From the NCBI GenBank assembly GCA_963575745.1, contig CAUYUJ010017812.1, positions 62,001-126,000 on the forward strand: a stretch of DNA of 64,000 nucleotides. Direction: 5' to 3'. Numbering within the stretch: position 1 is the first letter of the stretch; every line of letters starts with the position of its first letter. Under the pieces are notes generated by a model. That model had not been told where the DNA came from. It made no database searches and saw nothing but the letters and a program-made list of their open reading frames with translations. Of this stretch, positions 20,897-31,220 are shown piece after piece. This stretch comes from Prorocentrum cordatum (taxonomy: Eukaryota; Sar; Dinophyceae; Prorocentrales; Prorocentraceae). The position numbers and the translations under genes were made by a program.

Positions 20897-22222
20897 ATGT
20901 TGGATTTCATTGCGCGCAGTCGTGAGGCCCACGCTGCGCTGCCTCCTGCTGCCGCGCAGGCTGCTGAAGGGTCTCCTGGTGCTGAGGGCGCTCCCAGCAA
21001 TATTGCCGCGGCTCCCACTCTGTTCCACAGCCTCATTCGGCAAGTGGCGTCTGCGAGTCCGCCAGGGCCAGCTGCTGACGTTCTGCACGCGGAGCTTCTC
21101 CGCGCCGGCGCCGACGGCGCGGCCGATTTCGATGGCTTGTCAGTGGAAGACGCGCAGGAGATCTGGCAGCCCCTGGCAGCTTGCTCGAGGCAGTTTGTGG
21201 CACGGTTTCTGCAGCTGTGCCAGGTGCAGGTGGCCAGGCCAGTTCGGCAGTCAGAGGCTTTGTCCAGCACAGTTGTCGGGGCAACGTCATCGCTAGTTTC
21301 GCAGGTGCAGCCTCATCAGGGTCGTTCCCAGTCCCCCACTCGGGATGCGCGTGGGCAGGCTGCGCTCGCTCTCGTTGCCCGGGCGCGGCGTGAAAGACAA
21401 CCCCTTCCCCCAAAACTGGCTGCTGAGGCTATCAGAGATCTGGCCCGGATGGCAGATTACCCCGCTGCTGGTGTCAACCTGCTGCCCCGTGCGGCTGCCA
21501 AGCGAGCGCGCGGTCAGGCGGCAGTGCAAGCGAATTTCGAGGAGCGTGCGACTTGGCTGGAATTCTGCAATTGGAGGAGGAGTGCTTCGTCGTATGCAGC
21601 TGCAGTTGAACTTTGGGGCGAGGCTGCTGCTCTGGCGGGCGCGCAGCCGTGGCCGCCACAATACCCGGCTGTGTGCGTTTTCAGCACGTTCTTTCGCAAT
21701 AGTGCATCCCTGGGGAGATATTGTTCGCATATTCGTTCTGTGCTGGCGCTGCAACGTGCTCCACTTGGCGATTTGGCGGACACTAGCCGGCTCGTGCGAG
21801 GAGCAGAAAAGGCATGTGAACGGCCGACCCGCCCCAGAGTGTGGGCCACAGCTGCCAAAACAATAGCCTTGACCACGTGGGCGAGAGCAGCAGGCCGCCA
21901 AGACATAGCATGGTCGTTGGTGGTTGCCAGGCATTTTTGCCTTCGGTATTCGTCTGAGTGCTTGGCGCTTGGAACAGAGACAGCGCCGTTCCGCATCGAG
22001 AGCGCTGGCTCCAGGGTGTCAGTCGGAACCCACTGCTTCCGCCGAGGGTGGGCCAACGATGCTCTACGGCAGGGCGGTGTGCCCGCGTTGTTTCACTCAG
22101 GTGGCTGGCGCGGATTAGCCGCGTTTGGCTACGCATCAGCGCAGACGAAAGGGGAAGTCGTGGCCGCAAAGTGGGCCGCTGATTTTTCGGATTCGTCAGA
22201 CAGCGGCGTCGTGGACTGTTGA
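20897..22222 (+). pseudogene. Tyrosine recombinase, family-2-like, internal deletion
   Basis: Open 441-residue frame from MLDFIARSREAHAAL, the same start as the family-2 YR (MLHFLEQSRARAAAS). Conserved stretches: RAAAKRARGQ, WLEFCNWRRSASSYAAAVELWGEAA, LADTSRLVRGAEKA, then HFCLRYSSECLAL (catalytic Arg), GTHCFRRGWANDALR (His-x-x-Arg) and HSGGWRGLAAFGYASA (Trp and probable nucleophile Tyr). Between the Arg and the His-x-x-Arg only about 35 residues remain, against about 110 in the family-2 gene. The missing piece includes a CxC...CxxC cluster. The deletion kept the frame, so a protein could be made, but the catalytic fold is probably broken. Confidence 0.75.
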
Positions 22223-22340
22223 AAGGAAAAAGAATGATTCTGCCGCGTCGAGGCCAGCGCTTTTCCAACGGGCGCGTGTGTGAAGGCTCGGGCCGCCGAC
22301 ATTGGGGCCCGGAGTGACGGGCGAGTCGAGCCTCAACAAT

Positions 22341-22983
22341 GGGCAGCCTCGCTTGGGGGCTTGCTCGCCCGTCACGCCGGCAGCGCCTTCTCCGCTGTCC
22401 CAATGCAGGCGCGCCCACCCCAACGGAGGCAGTGAGAAGATTTTCTCACCCCCTAAAGGTTCTTTCGTGGGGAGGAAAATCGGCGTTTCGGCCGTGGTTT
22501 CCCACGGTTGGTCGTTTGGTCCGTTTGGGGAGTTTCATGGTTTCCTCATGGCCTGGTTGGCTCCAGTAGGAGCGGCGGCGTTGGCGCGTGTCGTCGGGGT
22601 TCTGTGGTTTGCCGCCCGGCGCGGGAGCGGGGTAGCAAGTTCCCGGCGTCCTCGTCGCCACGTTCGCCATGGCTACGCAGGCGCGCTCCTGGCTGACTTG
22701 GTCTGTCCAGTGCGCGTGCCTCGTCTGTCCCTGCGGGGTGTGCCGCGGCTCGGCCGGGCTGGGGCTCTGGGCCCCGGCGGCTTTGATGCTGCCGCTTTTG
22801 CCCTCCCGCCCTCCCTGGTCTGGTGGGTGTGGTTCGCTGCTGGCCGCACGGGCAGCGGTGTCTGGTTGGGGTGTGGGTTCGGCGTGTCGGGCAGCCTCGC
22901 TTGGGGGCTTGCTCGCCCGTCACGCCGGCAGCGTCTTCTCCGCTGTCCCAATGCAGGCGCGCCCACCCCAACGGAGGCAGTGA
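22341..22983 (+). repeat. B1-A2-B2 terminus of the element carrying the 20.9-kb YR
   Basis: A 95-base repeat, GGGCAGCCTCGCTTGGGGGC to ACGGAGGCAGTGA, is at 22341-22435 (B1) and 22889-22983 (B2). The intervening 453 bases (A2) start with a hairpin at 22439-22481. This is the same split-direct-repeat plan as in the nested element. The last base overlaps the target duplication of the Merlin element that follows. Confidence 0.75.
22439..22481 (+). other. Hairpin at start of A2
   Basis: GATTTTCTCACCCC...GGGGAGGAAAATC: a 7-bp outer stem (GATTTTC/GAAAATC) and a CCCC/GGGG inner stem around CTAAAGGTTCTTTCG. Comparable hairpins start A2 at 29436 and lie 3' of YR at 58178-58230. Candidate recombinase or replication site. 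Confidence 0.6.
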
Positions 22984-22990
22984 AAATTCC
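22983..22990. other. Left 8-bp target duplication of Merlin copy 1
   Basis: AAAATTCC immediately left of the element, repeated at 27674-27681 immediately right of it. Eight bases fits the 8-9 typical of Merlin/IS1016 elements. Confidence 0.8.
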
Positions 22991-23109
22991 GGTGCAAAAC
23001 TGTCTACAGAAATTTTTGGTCGTTTCGACTGGTCCACCCCTCTACAGAGGAATGCCACCTCTAAAGGTTTTTGCCCGCGTCTAAAGCGCCACAGTGGCCC
23101 TGTCTAAAG

Positions 23110-23500
23110 GGGTTGCCCGGGGATTCTGAAAGCATTCTGAGAGGATTCTGAGAGGATTCTGAGAGGATTCTGAGAGGATTCTGAGAGCATTCTGCGAGGA
23201 TTCTGAGAGGATTCTGGAAGCATTCTGCGGGGATTCTGAAAGCATTCTGAGAGGATTCTGAAAGCATTCTGAGGGGATTCTGAAAGCATTCTGAGGGGAT
23301 TCTGAAAGCATTCTGAGAGGATTCTGAAAGCATTCTGAGGGGATTCTGAAAGCACTCTGAGAGGATTCTGAAAGCACTCTGAGAGGATTCTTAAAGCACT
23401 CTGAGAGGATTCTGAAAGCACTCTGAGAGGATTCTGAAAGCACTCTGAAAGCACTCTGAGAAGATCCCGAGGGGATTCTGAAAGGATTCTGAAAGCATTC
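23110..23500. repeat. 11/22-bp minisatellite in Merlin copy 1
   Basis: Alternating GGATTCTGAAA and GCATTCTGAGA units between the left terminal repeat and the transposase start. The copy-2 array at 41373-41815 has a different unit number. Frames open on the minus strand (ESSQNAFRIP repeats) are artefacts. Confidence 0.9.
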
Positions 23501-23565
23501 TAAGTGATACCGGAACGATCCCAAGCGATTCCGGGCCGATTTTCGCATGACGTAGCCTAAGCACG

Positions 23566-25857
23566 ATGGCTCAACCTCCGAGTTTGACTTCGTGCCCTTA
23601 CTGTGCTTTACCTATACCTGCAGAATTGTTGTTCGCTCACCTTGCGACTCATGAAGGATATGTGAATGCATTTTTTGGACGAGGTGGCTCTTCGCAGTCG
23701 CAATCTGCCCTGGTGCCAGCAGTGCCACAATCGGGGCCAGAGCCACCTGCACGTCGACTCGTTCCACTTGCAGCCGAGCCAGCTCCGCCGGCGCAACCGC
23801 CGCAAATTCCTTTACATGATGCGCCGCGATCGGTAGGTTTCCACCGATGTTCTAGCATGCAGCTTCCCGAACTTCTGCAACACCTCGACGATCGGAAAGA
23901 GGCCGGAATCCTTCAGGACCTTCTTTCTGAAGGTGTTGTCCGCCCGCTTGGGCACTGTGGCTGCAACGCTTCTCGGCCGACCCTGAGACCAAGCCAAAGA
24001 GCCAGCCAGGCAGTCAAAGGCAGAGGCCATGGCCCTATAGCTTCAGCCAGATGCACTCGTTGTCAAGCGCACCACTCTGTCGATTTCAGTGGAACTCCGT
24101 TTGAGGGGAGCCGAAATAAACTTGGCTTGGTTACAACGTTCAAACTGGCTGCACACTGGTTGGACGGGACTGGCGTCGGGAAAACCGCTCGGGCATTGAA
24201 GATATGTGACAGCACGGCATCTGCAATGTGGAGCAAGCTGAGACTCCCAGTGGCGTGGCAGCAGCAGAACTTACCCAGGATTGCCGATTCAGAGTGCATC
24301 GTGGATATCACGTGGGGCCCGCATCGGAGACAGGTTCGGTACGGCGTGCCAGCGCGTCCTCTCAAGTTCGAGAGCTACATCTTTCAAGTGGCAGTGGCAT
24401 TCAGGGTCTTCCAAGGCGTCCAGCGATTCCTACCTGGAACTCTTCGTGTGCAACGTGTCCTCAGCAAAGATGCCACGTACAACAAAAACGTGTTGTTGAC
24501 AATGTTGGACCCTTCCTGCGCAATAGTTTCGGACCAGGGCTCCGAATGGGCACGCCTCCCGCATTTCGTTGCCCGAGCCTCAACAGTCAACCATTCAGTA
24601 GAATGGGTTTCGGCCGACGGTACAACAACAAATTTGGGCGAATCCTTCAATGGACTATTGAAGAAAATGGGTAGCCAGCTGAGTATGTGGAAAGGCCGGG
24701 TTGCTGATTCAGAACTTGAAGTCCGATGGCAGGAATTGGCTTGGAGATCAATTCAAAACTAAACACAAGCGTCATCCCTGCTGGCGCGAAATTGGTCAAA
24801 TATGTGGCAGTTTTGGCAGAATACCAAGCGAGCACCCAGGGGAGACTACCAGCAGTGGTTCCTGAAGCGCGACGAGCGCTGGAAATGTCACGAATACCTC
24901 TCCCGACGGGGGAACACAGAGTGAGGCGATTTCCAGCGAAAAGGTCCGAGCTGCTGAAGGCGTGCTGGCGCAGACTACGGGAGTGGTTGCGGGGGGATGC
25001 CGATACTTTGGAATTGGAGGGGCTCTCGAGGCAAGAACGTTTCTACTGCCACAGGTGGTGTGAGTGCTGGATTGGCATCAGCCACACCTCCACAGGCCCT
25101 GAAAGCAATAGAGTCTTGCATCTCCAGAGAGCCTCAAAAGTATATCGTCGTCAGCTCCAGACTGCGGAGAGGCACCCCGACGACGCACAGAAAGATGACT
25201 CCGACCCGAGCGAAGACCAGGAGAGCTCAGGCGCCACCATCGTCGACTCAGATGACGCGCCGCTGGTCCACAAGGCGAGCTCTCGACGAAGCACGAAAGA
25301 GGCCCGCGGCAGACGTGCCAGAACAAGATAAAGACGTAGAGATCAGCATTGAGGAGCTCGACGAGGCTCTGGCTCCCTACGGCAAGCGCTGCGATCCGTC
25401 TACACCGAAGGACGGGCATTGCCTGTTCCACGCCCTCCGAAAACTTGGGATGACAGACTACAGCATCTCACGCATGAGGGCTCGTGTGATGGAAGAGGCA
25501 GACCCAGCAGCCCTAGCAGCGGCAGCTGCCAATCTTGGTCGTACTGTGCAGCAGCACAAGGCTAAGCAGCTGCGGGACGACTACGCAGACGACCTTGTGT
25601 TGGGCACTTTGGCGAGGATCTACGAAAAAACAGTGGTGGTGGTGAATACCGACAGCATTCGCACGTTTACCAGCATTGGTGTGGACCTCGACGGCGCAGT
25701 GCCCGACACACCCTTTTGGCCCGCCTACAACAGAGTGAATCATTACTATGGGACGCTCCCACAGACGCCCCCGAAGGAAGTGCCAGCAGGTGCGTCCAGT
25801 GCTTCACAATCTCTTGGATTGACAGGCTTTTTAGCTCAAAGGATCGAAAAACATTGA
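23566..25857 (+). pseudogene. Transposase-OTU fusion gene, copy 1 (two frameshifts)
   Basis: N-terminus: CPYCALP...HLATH, a C2H2-type finger (residues about 9-27). Then CTRCQAHHSVDFSGTPFEGS, as in the Zn-ribbon/linker of ISXO2-like transposases, and a DDE core with CIVDITWG (Asp), AIVSDQGSEW (Asp), VNHSVEWV and TTNLGESFNGLLKK (Glu), the TNxxE-type end of the Merlin/IS1595 group. The first 398 residues are open (to 24762). One base is missing near 24751 (GGAGATCAATT versus GGAGAATCAATT) and two near 25300 (AGCACGAAAG versus AGCACGCGAAAG), so the net frame is restored for the C-terminal OTU domain: PKDGHCLFHALRKL with the DG.C nucleophile and NRVNHYYG with the catalytic His. About 764 codons in all. 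CGTAGCCTAAG just before the ATG is a faint spliced-leader-like trace. Confidence 0.85.
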
Positions 25858-26480
25858 AGGAATCTGTGATTGAGCTAGAATGATCTATAGTTTCACACCC
25901 GTTTCACACAGAATGCCGTTGGAATGATTTCGCGCAACTGGTGTGAGAACAAAGATCATCACATCACATCTTCGATCACTGCGCCAGACGTTTGCATGCT
26001 CCGATTGCCGATTGAGGCGTTTCCGTGCCCAGATTGCCGATAGAGACGTTTCCGTGCTCAGATTGCCGATTCGCGCGTGTCCGCTTTGATTGCCGATTCG
26101 GGCGTTTCGGTGCTCAGATGCCCGATTCGAGCGTTGCAGTGCTCAGATTGCGGGTTCGTGCGTTTCAGGGCTCAGATTGCACATGCGAGCGTTTCGGTGT
26201 TCAGCTTGCCAAGTCAGGCGTTTCCGTGCTCAGGTTGCAGATTCGGGTGTTTGCTCAGATTGCGGATTCGAGCGTTTCAGCGCTCAGATTGCGGATTCGG
26301 GCGTTTCCGTACTCAGATTGCCTATTCGGGGGTGTCGTTGCTCAGATTGCCGTTCTGGGCGTTGTTGCGTTCAGATTGCCGGTTCGTGCCTTTCAGGGCT
26401 AAGATTGCTGATTCCGGCGTTGCGGTGCTGAGGTTGCGGATTGAAGCGTTTCTGTATTCAGATTGCCCTTTCTGGCGTTG
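25858..26480. repeat. About 30-bp array inside Merlin copy 1
   Basis: From about 25985: degenerate units TTCGGGCGTTTCCGTGCTCAGATTGC with GCGGATTCGAGCG variants. Copy 2 holds the same array at 44290-44780. Open frames rich in LR, SD and CRFG repeats come from the units and are not genes. Confidence 0.82.
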
Positions 26481-27500
26481 CACGACGTAGATTGCCATTT
26501 GGGCGGCTTGGATTGCAAATCTGGGCGGCCCTGGGGAAGCACGCAACAGCGCAAGAACGAGTTCAGATTGGAATTCTGGGCGCGCCTGCCTGAGAGAGCG
26601 CGGAATCGAGCTCTGATTGCAATTCTGGGCACGCCCGCTCGGGAAACACGAAAACTAATTCAGATTGCAATTCCGAGCGCGCCCCCTTGGGAGAGCGCGA
26701 AATCGAGTTCAGATTGGAATTCTGTGCGCGCCTGCTTGGGAAAGCGCGGAATCGAGCTGAAATCGCAATTCTGGGCGCGCCTGCCAAAGAGAGAGCGCAG
26801 AGTCGAGCTCAGATTGCAATTCTGGGCGCGATCGCTTCGGAGACGGCGAAAACGAGTTCAGATTGGAATTGTGGGCGCGCTTGCCTGGGAGCCGAGCTCA
26901 GATTGCAATTCTGGGCGCGCCCGCTTGGGAAGCACGAAAACAAGTTCAGATTGGAATTCTGGGCGCGCCTGCCTGGGAAAGCGCGAAATCGAGCTCAGAT
27001 TGCAATTCTGGGCGCGCCTGCCTGAGAGAGCGCAGAACCGAGCTCAGATTGCAATTCTGGGCGCGCCCTTCAGATTGCAATTCTGGGCGCGCCTGCCTGG
27101 GAGAGCGCGAAATCGAGCTCAGATTGGAATTCTGGGCGCCTGCCTGAGAGAGCGCGGAACCGAGCTCAGATTGCAATTCTGGGCGCGCCCGCTTGGAAAG
27201 CACGAAAGCAAGTTCACATTGCAATTCTGGGCGCGCCTGCCTGAGAAAGCGCGGAACCGAGCTCAGATCGCAATTCTGGGCGCGCCTGCCTGAGAGAGCG
27301 CGGAACCGAGCTCGGATTGCAATTCTGGGCGCGCCCGCTTGGAAAGCACGAAAACAAGTTCAGATTGCAATTCTGGGCGCGCCTGCCTGGAAGAGCGCGA
27401 ATTCGAGCTCAGATTGCAATTCTGGGCGCGGCTGCTCGGAAAACACGAAATCATATTCAGGCTGCAATTCTGAGCGCGCTTGCTCGGGATATACCCCGAA
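26481..27500. repeat. About 55-bp GCAATTCTG array inside Merlin copy 1
   Basis: About 18 units of GAGCTCAGATTGCAATTCTG followed by GGCGCGCCTGCCTGAGAGAGCGCGGAACC. It has the same core as the minisatellites at 1-730, 10188-10730 and 57236-57700, yet here it is part of a DNA transposon. Copy 2 (44810-45590) has fewer units. Confidence 0.85.
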
Positions 27501-27576
27501 AGCAGGTGCCGATCGGTATTATGGGCGCGCCTGTGCGGTTTGTTCCCTACACACTGTGGAGGTGTCCACCAGAGTA

Positions 27577-27681
27577 CTTTAGACGGGGCCAAAAACCTTT
27601 AAAGTGTGTGCTTCTCTGTGGGAGAGGTGGCCAGGTCTAAACGACCACCTTCTTCTGTAAACTGGATCCGCCCAAAATTCC
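27577..27681. other. Right terminal repeat and target duplication of Merlin copy 1
   Basis: Reverse complement of 27577-27673 aligns with 22991-23086. The terminal bases are ...GGATCCGCCC here against GGTGCAAAACTG at the left, so the outermost 12 bases are poorly matched while the inner part is good. AAAATTCC follows at 27674-27681. Confidence 0.78.
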
Positions 27682-27727
27682 TCGTCAGTGGCCTGAGATA
27701 GGGCGATCGTCTGCTCCGATGCGCATT

Positions 27728-27747
27728 CCGTAGCCGGGTTGGCTTAG
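27728..27747 (+). other. Spliced-leader-like motif directly before a YR ATG
   Basis: CCGTAGCC-GGG-TTGGCT-TAG ends one base before the ATG at 27748. The dinoflagellate spliced leader reads CCGTAGCC...TTGGCTCAAG, so 8 bases at the start and TTGGCT are exact with one base lost. This is the best match in the window. Confidence 0.6.
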
Positions 27748-29233
27748 ATGCTCAATTTGATTGCTGAGAGCCGCGCCCGGGCAGCAGCCGCCCATTCTGA
27801 TGCCGAAGGTCGCCCTGGACCGGGCCATGACTGTCTGAGTTTGCCACGCGCACTGGCTGATTTGTTCCGGCAAGCTGCGAGCGCGCACCCCCCTGGTCTA
27901 TCATTGGTCGTTGTGTGCGGCGAACTGGATAATCTAGACGCTCAGGATCCTTTGGATTTCGCTGGTTTGGGCACGGAGGATTGTCAAATTGTCTGGGCGC
28001 CATTGGCGCGCTGCTCTCCCACTTTTGTGGCGAGATTCCTGGCATTGTGCCGGAATGCGCGCAGCAGAGCAGAGCTGCAGACGACACCTCCCAAGAGCCC
28101 TTCCAAGCCCGCTGCTGGCATCCCAAACCCAGCTGGTAGAGCGGAGCAGATCCTCGACATCCACAGAAGAAGGCATGGCTGCCTTAGCGTTGGTGGCTAG
28201 GGCTCGGAGGGAACAGACACCCCTGCCTCCCGGCGTCCTTGCCGACGCGCTCCGCGACATGGCTCGATTGCCTGCTTATCCTTTTGGAGAGGTGGAAGCT
28301 GGCCCAAGGGCTGCTGCCAAGCGAGCCCGGACAGGCAGCGCCACGGCAGACGCTTTCGAAATCCAGGCTGCTTGGATCGAGTTCGCCGGATGGAAGCGCA
28401 GCGCAGCACAGTACGCCAGCGCAGCTGTGGGGCGAGGCTGCGGCGCTCGTTGGCGCACCGCCCTGGCCGCCCTCGCGCGCCGCTGTGGACGCCTTCTCCA
28501 TTCTTTTTCGAAGCAGCGCGTCGCTGGTGCGCTATTGCTCGCACCTCCGCTCCGTGCTGGCGCTCTCCGCGCCCCGGCAGGCGAGCTGGCGGACACAGCT
28601 CGGCTGGTGCGAGGAGGAGCCGAGAAGGCGGCAGCCAGTCAGCTTCGTCCTCGAGCGTGGGCGTCGACAACGCAAACAAGGGCACCAGTTGGACGTCTGG
28701 CGTGGAGCGGAGTGATCTGGCCTTGTCCCGGGCAGTGACAGGACATTTTTGTCTGCGGCACTCCGAAGCGTTATCTCTGGAGTCGGCTATGGCGCCATTC
28801 CGCTTTGCACGAAATGGCAGTGAGCGCGTTGATTTTCATGCGCAGGAAATGCCATGAAACCCCAGTCGATATTACAAGGAAGCGTCCGTGTGAAAACAGG
28901 GCCACGCCTTGTGCGGCGTCTGCGCGCTGGCAGAAGCAGTGAAGTCGGCCCCAGCACCATTTGCACACATCCGGTATGCAGATGCGCTGGGCTTCCTCAA
29001 AGCTGGCGCCAGGGCGCTCGGCTTTCCCAGGCGCAGCATTGGGGAACGCACGCGTTCCTGCGAGGATTTGCAGATGATGCGCTACGGTCTGGTGGGCCTT
29101 CGGCTTTATTCTGGTCTGGGGCTGGAGAGGGGTCGCTGCGTTCGGCTACGCGACGGCCCAGTCCAGGGGCATGGTCGCGGCCGCGCAGTGGTTGGCAGAG
29201 TACTCCGATTCGAGTGGCGAGGAGGACTGCTAG
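27748..29233 (+). pseudogene. Third DIRS-like element: decayed tyrosine recombinase
   Basis: Begins MLNLIAESRARAAAAHSDAE, parallel to the other YR starts. Recognisable pieces in shifting frames: LADLFRQAAS, IVWAPLARCSPTFVARFLALC, MAALALVARARREQTPLPPG, RAAAKRARTG, WIEFAGWKRSAAQYAS, HFCLRHSEALSLES (catalytic Arg region), LCGVCALAEAVKSAP (Cys cluster), YADALGFLKAGARALGF and SGLGLERGRCV in place of the SGGWRG..AFGYA end. At least four frameshifts or stops. It ends TAG at 29231-29233, matching the family-2 stop position. A dead relic of a recombinase distinct from the others. Confidence 0.8.
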
Positions 29234-29350
29234 CACGCTCAGATGCACTGGGCGCTTGAAAAAAAAATTATTCCTTCCGAGCGCGTCTTCGCGCATCTCG
29301 ACACCTGCTCGGTTTTTCCGCCATATTTGGCCCACCCTGGATGCATTGAG

Positions 29351-29972
29351 CCCCTTGGGGAATTCGCCAACTTTCCGTTCGCCCATAGACGGCGCGGGAA
29401 TGCCGCCGAATGTCTGCCAGCGCGGCCGGACCGAAGAGATTTTCATAGCCCGCAAACTGCGCAGCAGGAAAATCTCAGGGCAGGCCCTTGTGGGCTTCTT
29501 GGCTTTCGCCCCTCTCCGCTTCTCCGCTATGGCAGGGGAATCCTTATGGCCTGGTTGCTGCTGGACGGCAGGCGGTCCTTTTCCTCCAACCTCTTGCGCG
29601 GCTGAGTTGGTGATTGATTGGCTTCCTATCCGCCGGTGCCTTGGCACTCTGGACGGTGGCGGCGCTGTCGCTCCCCCCTTCGCTGGTTGGCAAGGTTGGT
29701 TGATTCTGGCCGCCATCTGTGCAGCGGCGCGGCCAAGGGACAAACCGCGGCCACCGCTGGCTGCTCTGCGGCGCAGGGCTCGAAGGCGAGGTGCCAGCAC
29801 CATTTCGTAACCCACCCACTGCCGCCCTTGTCTGGTGCTCTTTCGCGGCGGTGTTCCTGTCAGGCTGGCCCCTTGGGGAATTCCAGTGTGGGCCGGCCTG
29901 GCGGCGCCAACTTTCCGTTCGCCCATAGACGGCGCAGGAATGCCGCCGAATGTCTGCCAGGACGGCCGGACC
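29351..29972 (+). repeat. B1-A2-B2 terminus of the third element
   Basis: CCCCTTGGGGAATTC followed by CCAACTTTCCGTTCGCCCAT to GCCGGACC at 29351-29433 (B1) and, with a 21-base insertion, at 29869-29972 (B2). The A2 between them begins with the hairpin at 29436-29476 and contains GCCTGGTTGCTGCTGG like other A2 repeats. Same architecture as 17027-17659 and 22341-22983. Confidence 0.72.
29436..29476 (+). other. Hairpin at start of A2, third element
   Basis: GAGATTTTC...GAAAATCTC, a perfect 9-bp stem around 23 bases. It sits 3 bases after B1, the same place as the 22439 hairpin relative to its B1. Confidence 0.62.
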
Positions 29973-30227
29973 CCTGGTCGTAGAATGGGAGTTTGACTGC
30001 AACTGCACCGGCCGAGAGGTCCGACGATAGAAGCTGTCAGTAAATCAGACAAGAGACCTGCCTCACTTCTGTTTTTGATCCATACCAACAAATTCGTCAA
30101 GTCCATATCGACATAGCCTTGAAATCCAACAGAGGATGAGATACTGGAGCAGGGATAGCTGAAGCAGACAGGGGCGCTGCTATTGCGAGTGGGGGCGCCA
30201 TTGATCTAGAATCAGGACTCAAAGGGA
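29973..30227. other. Unique sequence, no gene seen
   Basis: Relatively AT-rich for the window, without repeats or an ORF of note. Possibly old host sequence between two elements. Confidence 0.4.
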
Positions 30228-30560
30228 CGCGGAGCTTCTGAGGAAGCTGTGCATTCGGGAAGCAAGGTTTTCGCGGGCACCCTTCGTTCTCCATCTGCTT
30301 CGCTCCAGGCTGGTTGGTTGGTTGGCATTGGCTGATCAGGAGTGTCTTTGCATTGATTCTCTCCAGGCTGACCATTGCCTGTCCAAGAGTTACCTCTTGT
30401 TACTTTACCATTGCTTCTGAATCGATGGATTCCTTGCGCGCAGGCCCAGGGGATGCTGCCGCGCGTCTCGCGGTCCCTCTGGTTGGGGTTCGGATCGTCC
30501 CCACGCGCCGAGATCCACGTCCTCTGTCGACGCAATCCCCGCGTTCTCTGTCTTGGGGCG
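30228..30560 (+). repeat. Diverged A1-like left end of a nested-type element
   Basis: AGCTTCTGAGGAAGCTGTGC, ATTCGGGAAGCAAGGTTTTC and GCGGGCACCC follow the A repeat; after about 130 unrelated bases GCGCAGGCCCAGGGGATGC and CGCGGTCCCTCTGGTTGGGG continue the A1-to-body sequence (compare 3640-3720). The arrays that follow also match the order of the nested element. This is therefore the left part of a relative without its coding half. Confidence 0.65.
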
Positions 30561-30589
30561 CTCGGGCCAGATCTCGTCGCTCATTGCTC

Positions 30590-31220
30590 AGCAATCCTGG
30601 GACGCTCAGATGCCGTCCGCTCGTGCAGAGCGGCATGGTGCTGTGCATCTTGGGTCGCGGTGTGCGGTCGGCCGCTGCGCCGGCGCACCGTGCGCTCAGT
30701 TGCGGGGCCAAGCAACCCTGTGACGCTCAGGTGCCGTCCCGTCCGCTCGCGCAGAGCGGCATGGAGCGATGCATCTTGGGTCGCGGTGTGCGGTCGGTCG
30801 CTGCGCCGGCGCACCGTGCGCTCAGATGCGGGACCAAGCAACCCTGTGACGCTCAGGTGCCGTCCGCTCACGCAGTGCGGCACGGAGCTGTGCATCTTGG
30901 GTCGCGGTGTGCGGTCGGCCGCTGCGCCGGCGCACCGTGCGCTCAGTTGCGGGACCAAGCAACCCCGCGACGCTCAGGTGCCGCCCGCTCGCGCAGAGCG
31001 GCACGGAGCTGTGCATCTTGGGTCGCGGTGTGCGGTCGCCCGTCGCGCTGTCGCACCGTGCGCTCAGTTGCGCGACCAAGCAACCCTGTGACGCTCAGGT
31101 GCCGTCCGCTCGCGCAGAGCGGGATGGAGCTGTGCATCCTGGGTCGCGGCGCGTGGTCGGCCGCTGCGCCGGCGCACTGCGCGCTCAGTTTTTCGCAACC
31201 AAGCAGTCCGCTCGCGCAGA
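30590..31220. repeat. About 122-bp tandem array
   Basis: About five units: CAACCCTGTGACGCTCAGG, TGCCGTCCGCTCGCGCAGAG, CGGCATGGAGCTGTGCATC, then TTGGGTCGCGGTGTGCGGTC and GGCGCACCGTGCGCTCAG. It shares the GACGCTCAGG core with the 55-62-bp arrays. Confidence 0.85.

Larger units (their letters stand above)
22991..27673 (+). mobile_element. Merlin/ISXO2-like DNA transposon with OTU domain, copy 1 (4.7 kb)
   Basis: Flanked by AAAATTCC on both sides. Inverted terminal repeats 22991-23086 and 27577-27673 share ACAGA...TGGTCGTTT, CCACCTCT/CCACCCCT, ACAGAG and CTAAAGGTTTTT...GTCTAAAG when one is reversed. Inside, from the left: an 11/22-bp minisatellite, the transposase-OTU gene, a 30-bp array and a 55-bp array of the window-wide GCAATTCTG motif. 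A second copy is at 41243-45774. It interrupts the tail of a DIRS-like element. Confidence 0.88.

Noticed and set aside
23061-23548. Minus-strand frames with ESSQNAFRIP-type repeats, possible structural protein
   Set aside because: They are translations of the 11/22-bp minisatellite between the Merlin left end and its transposase.
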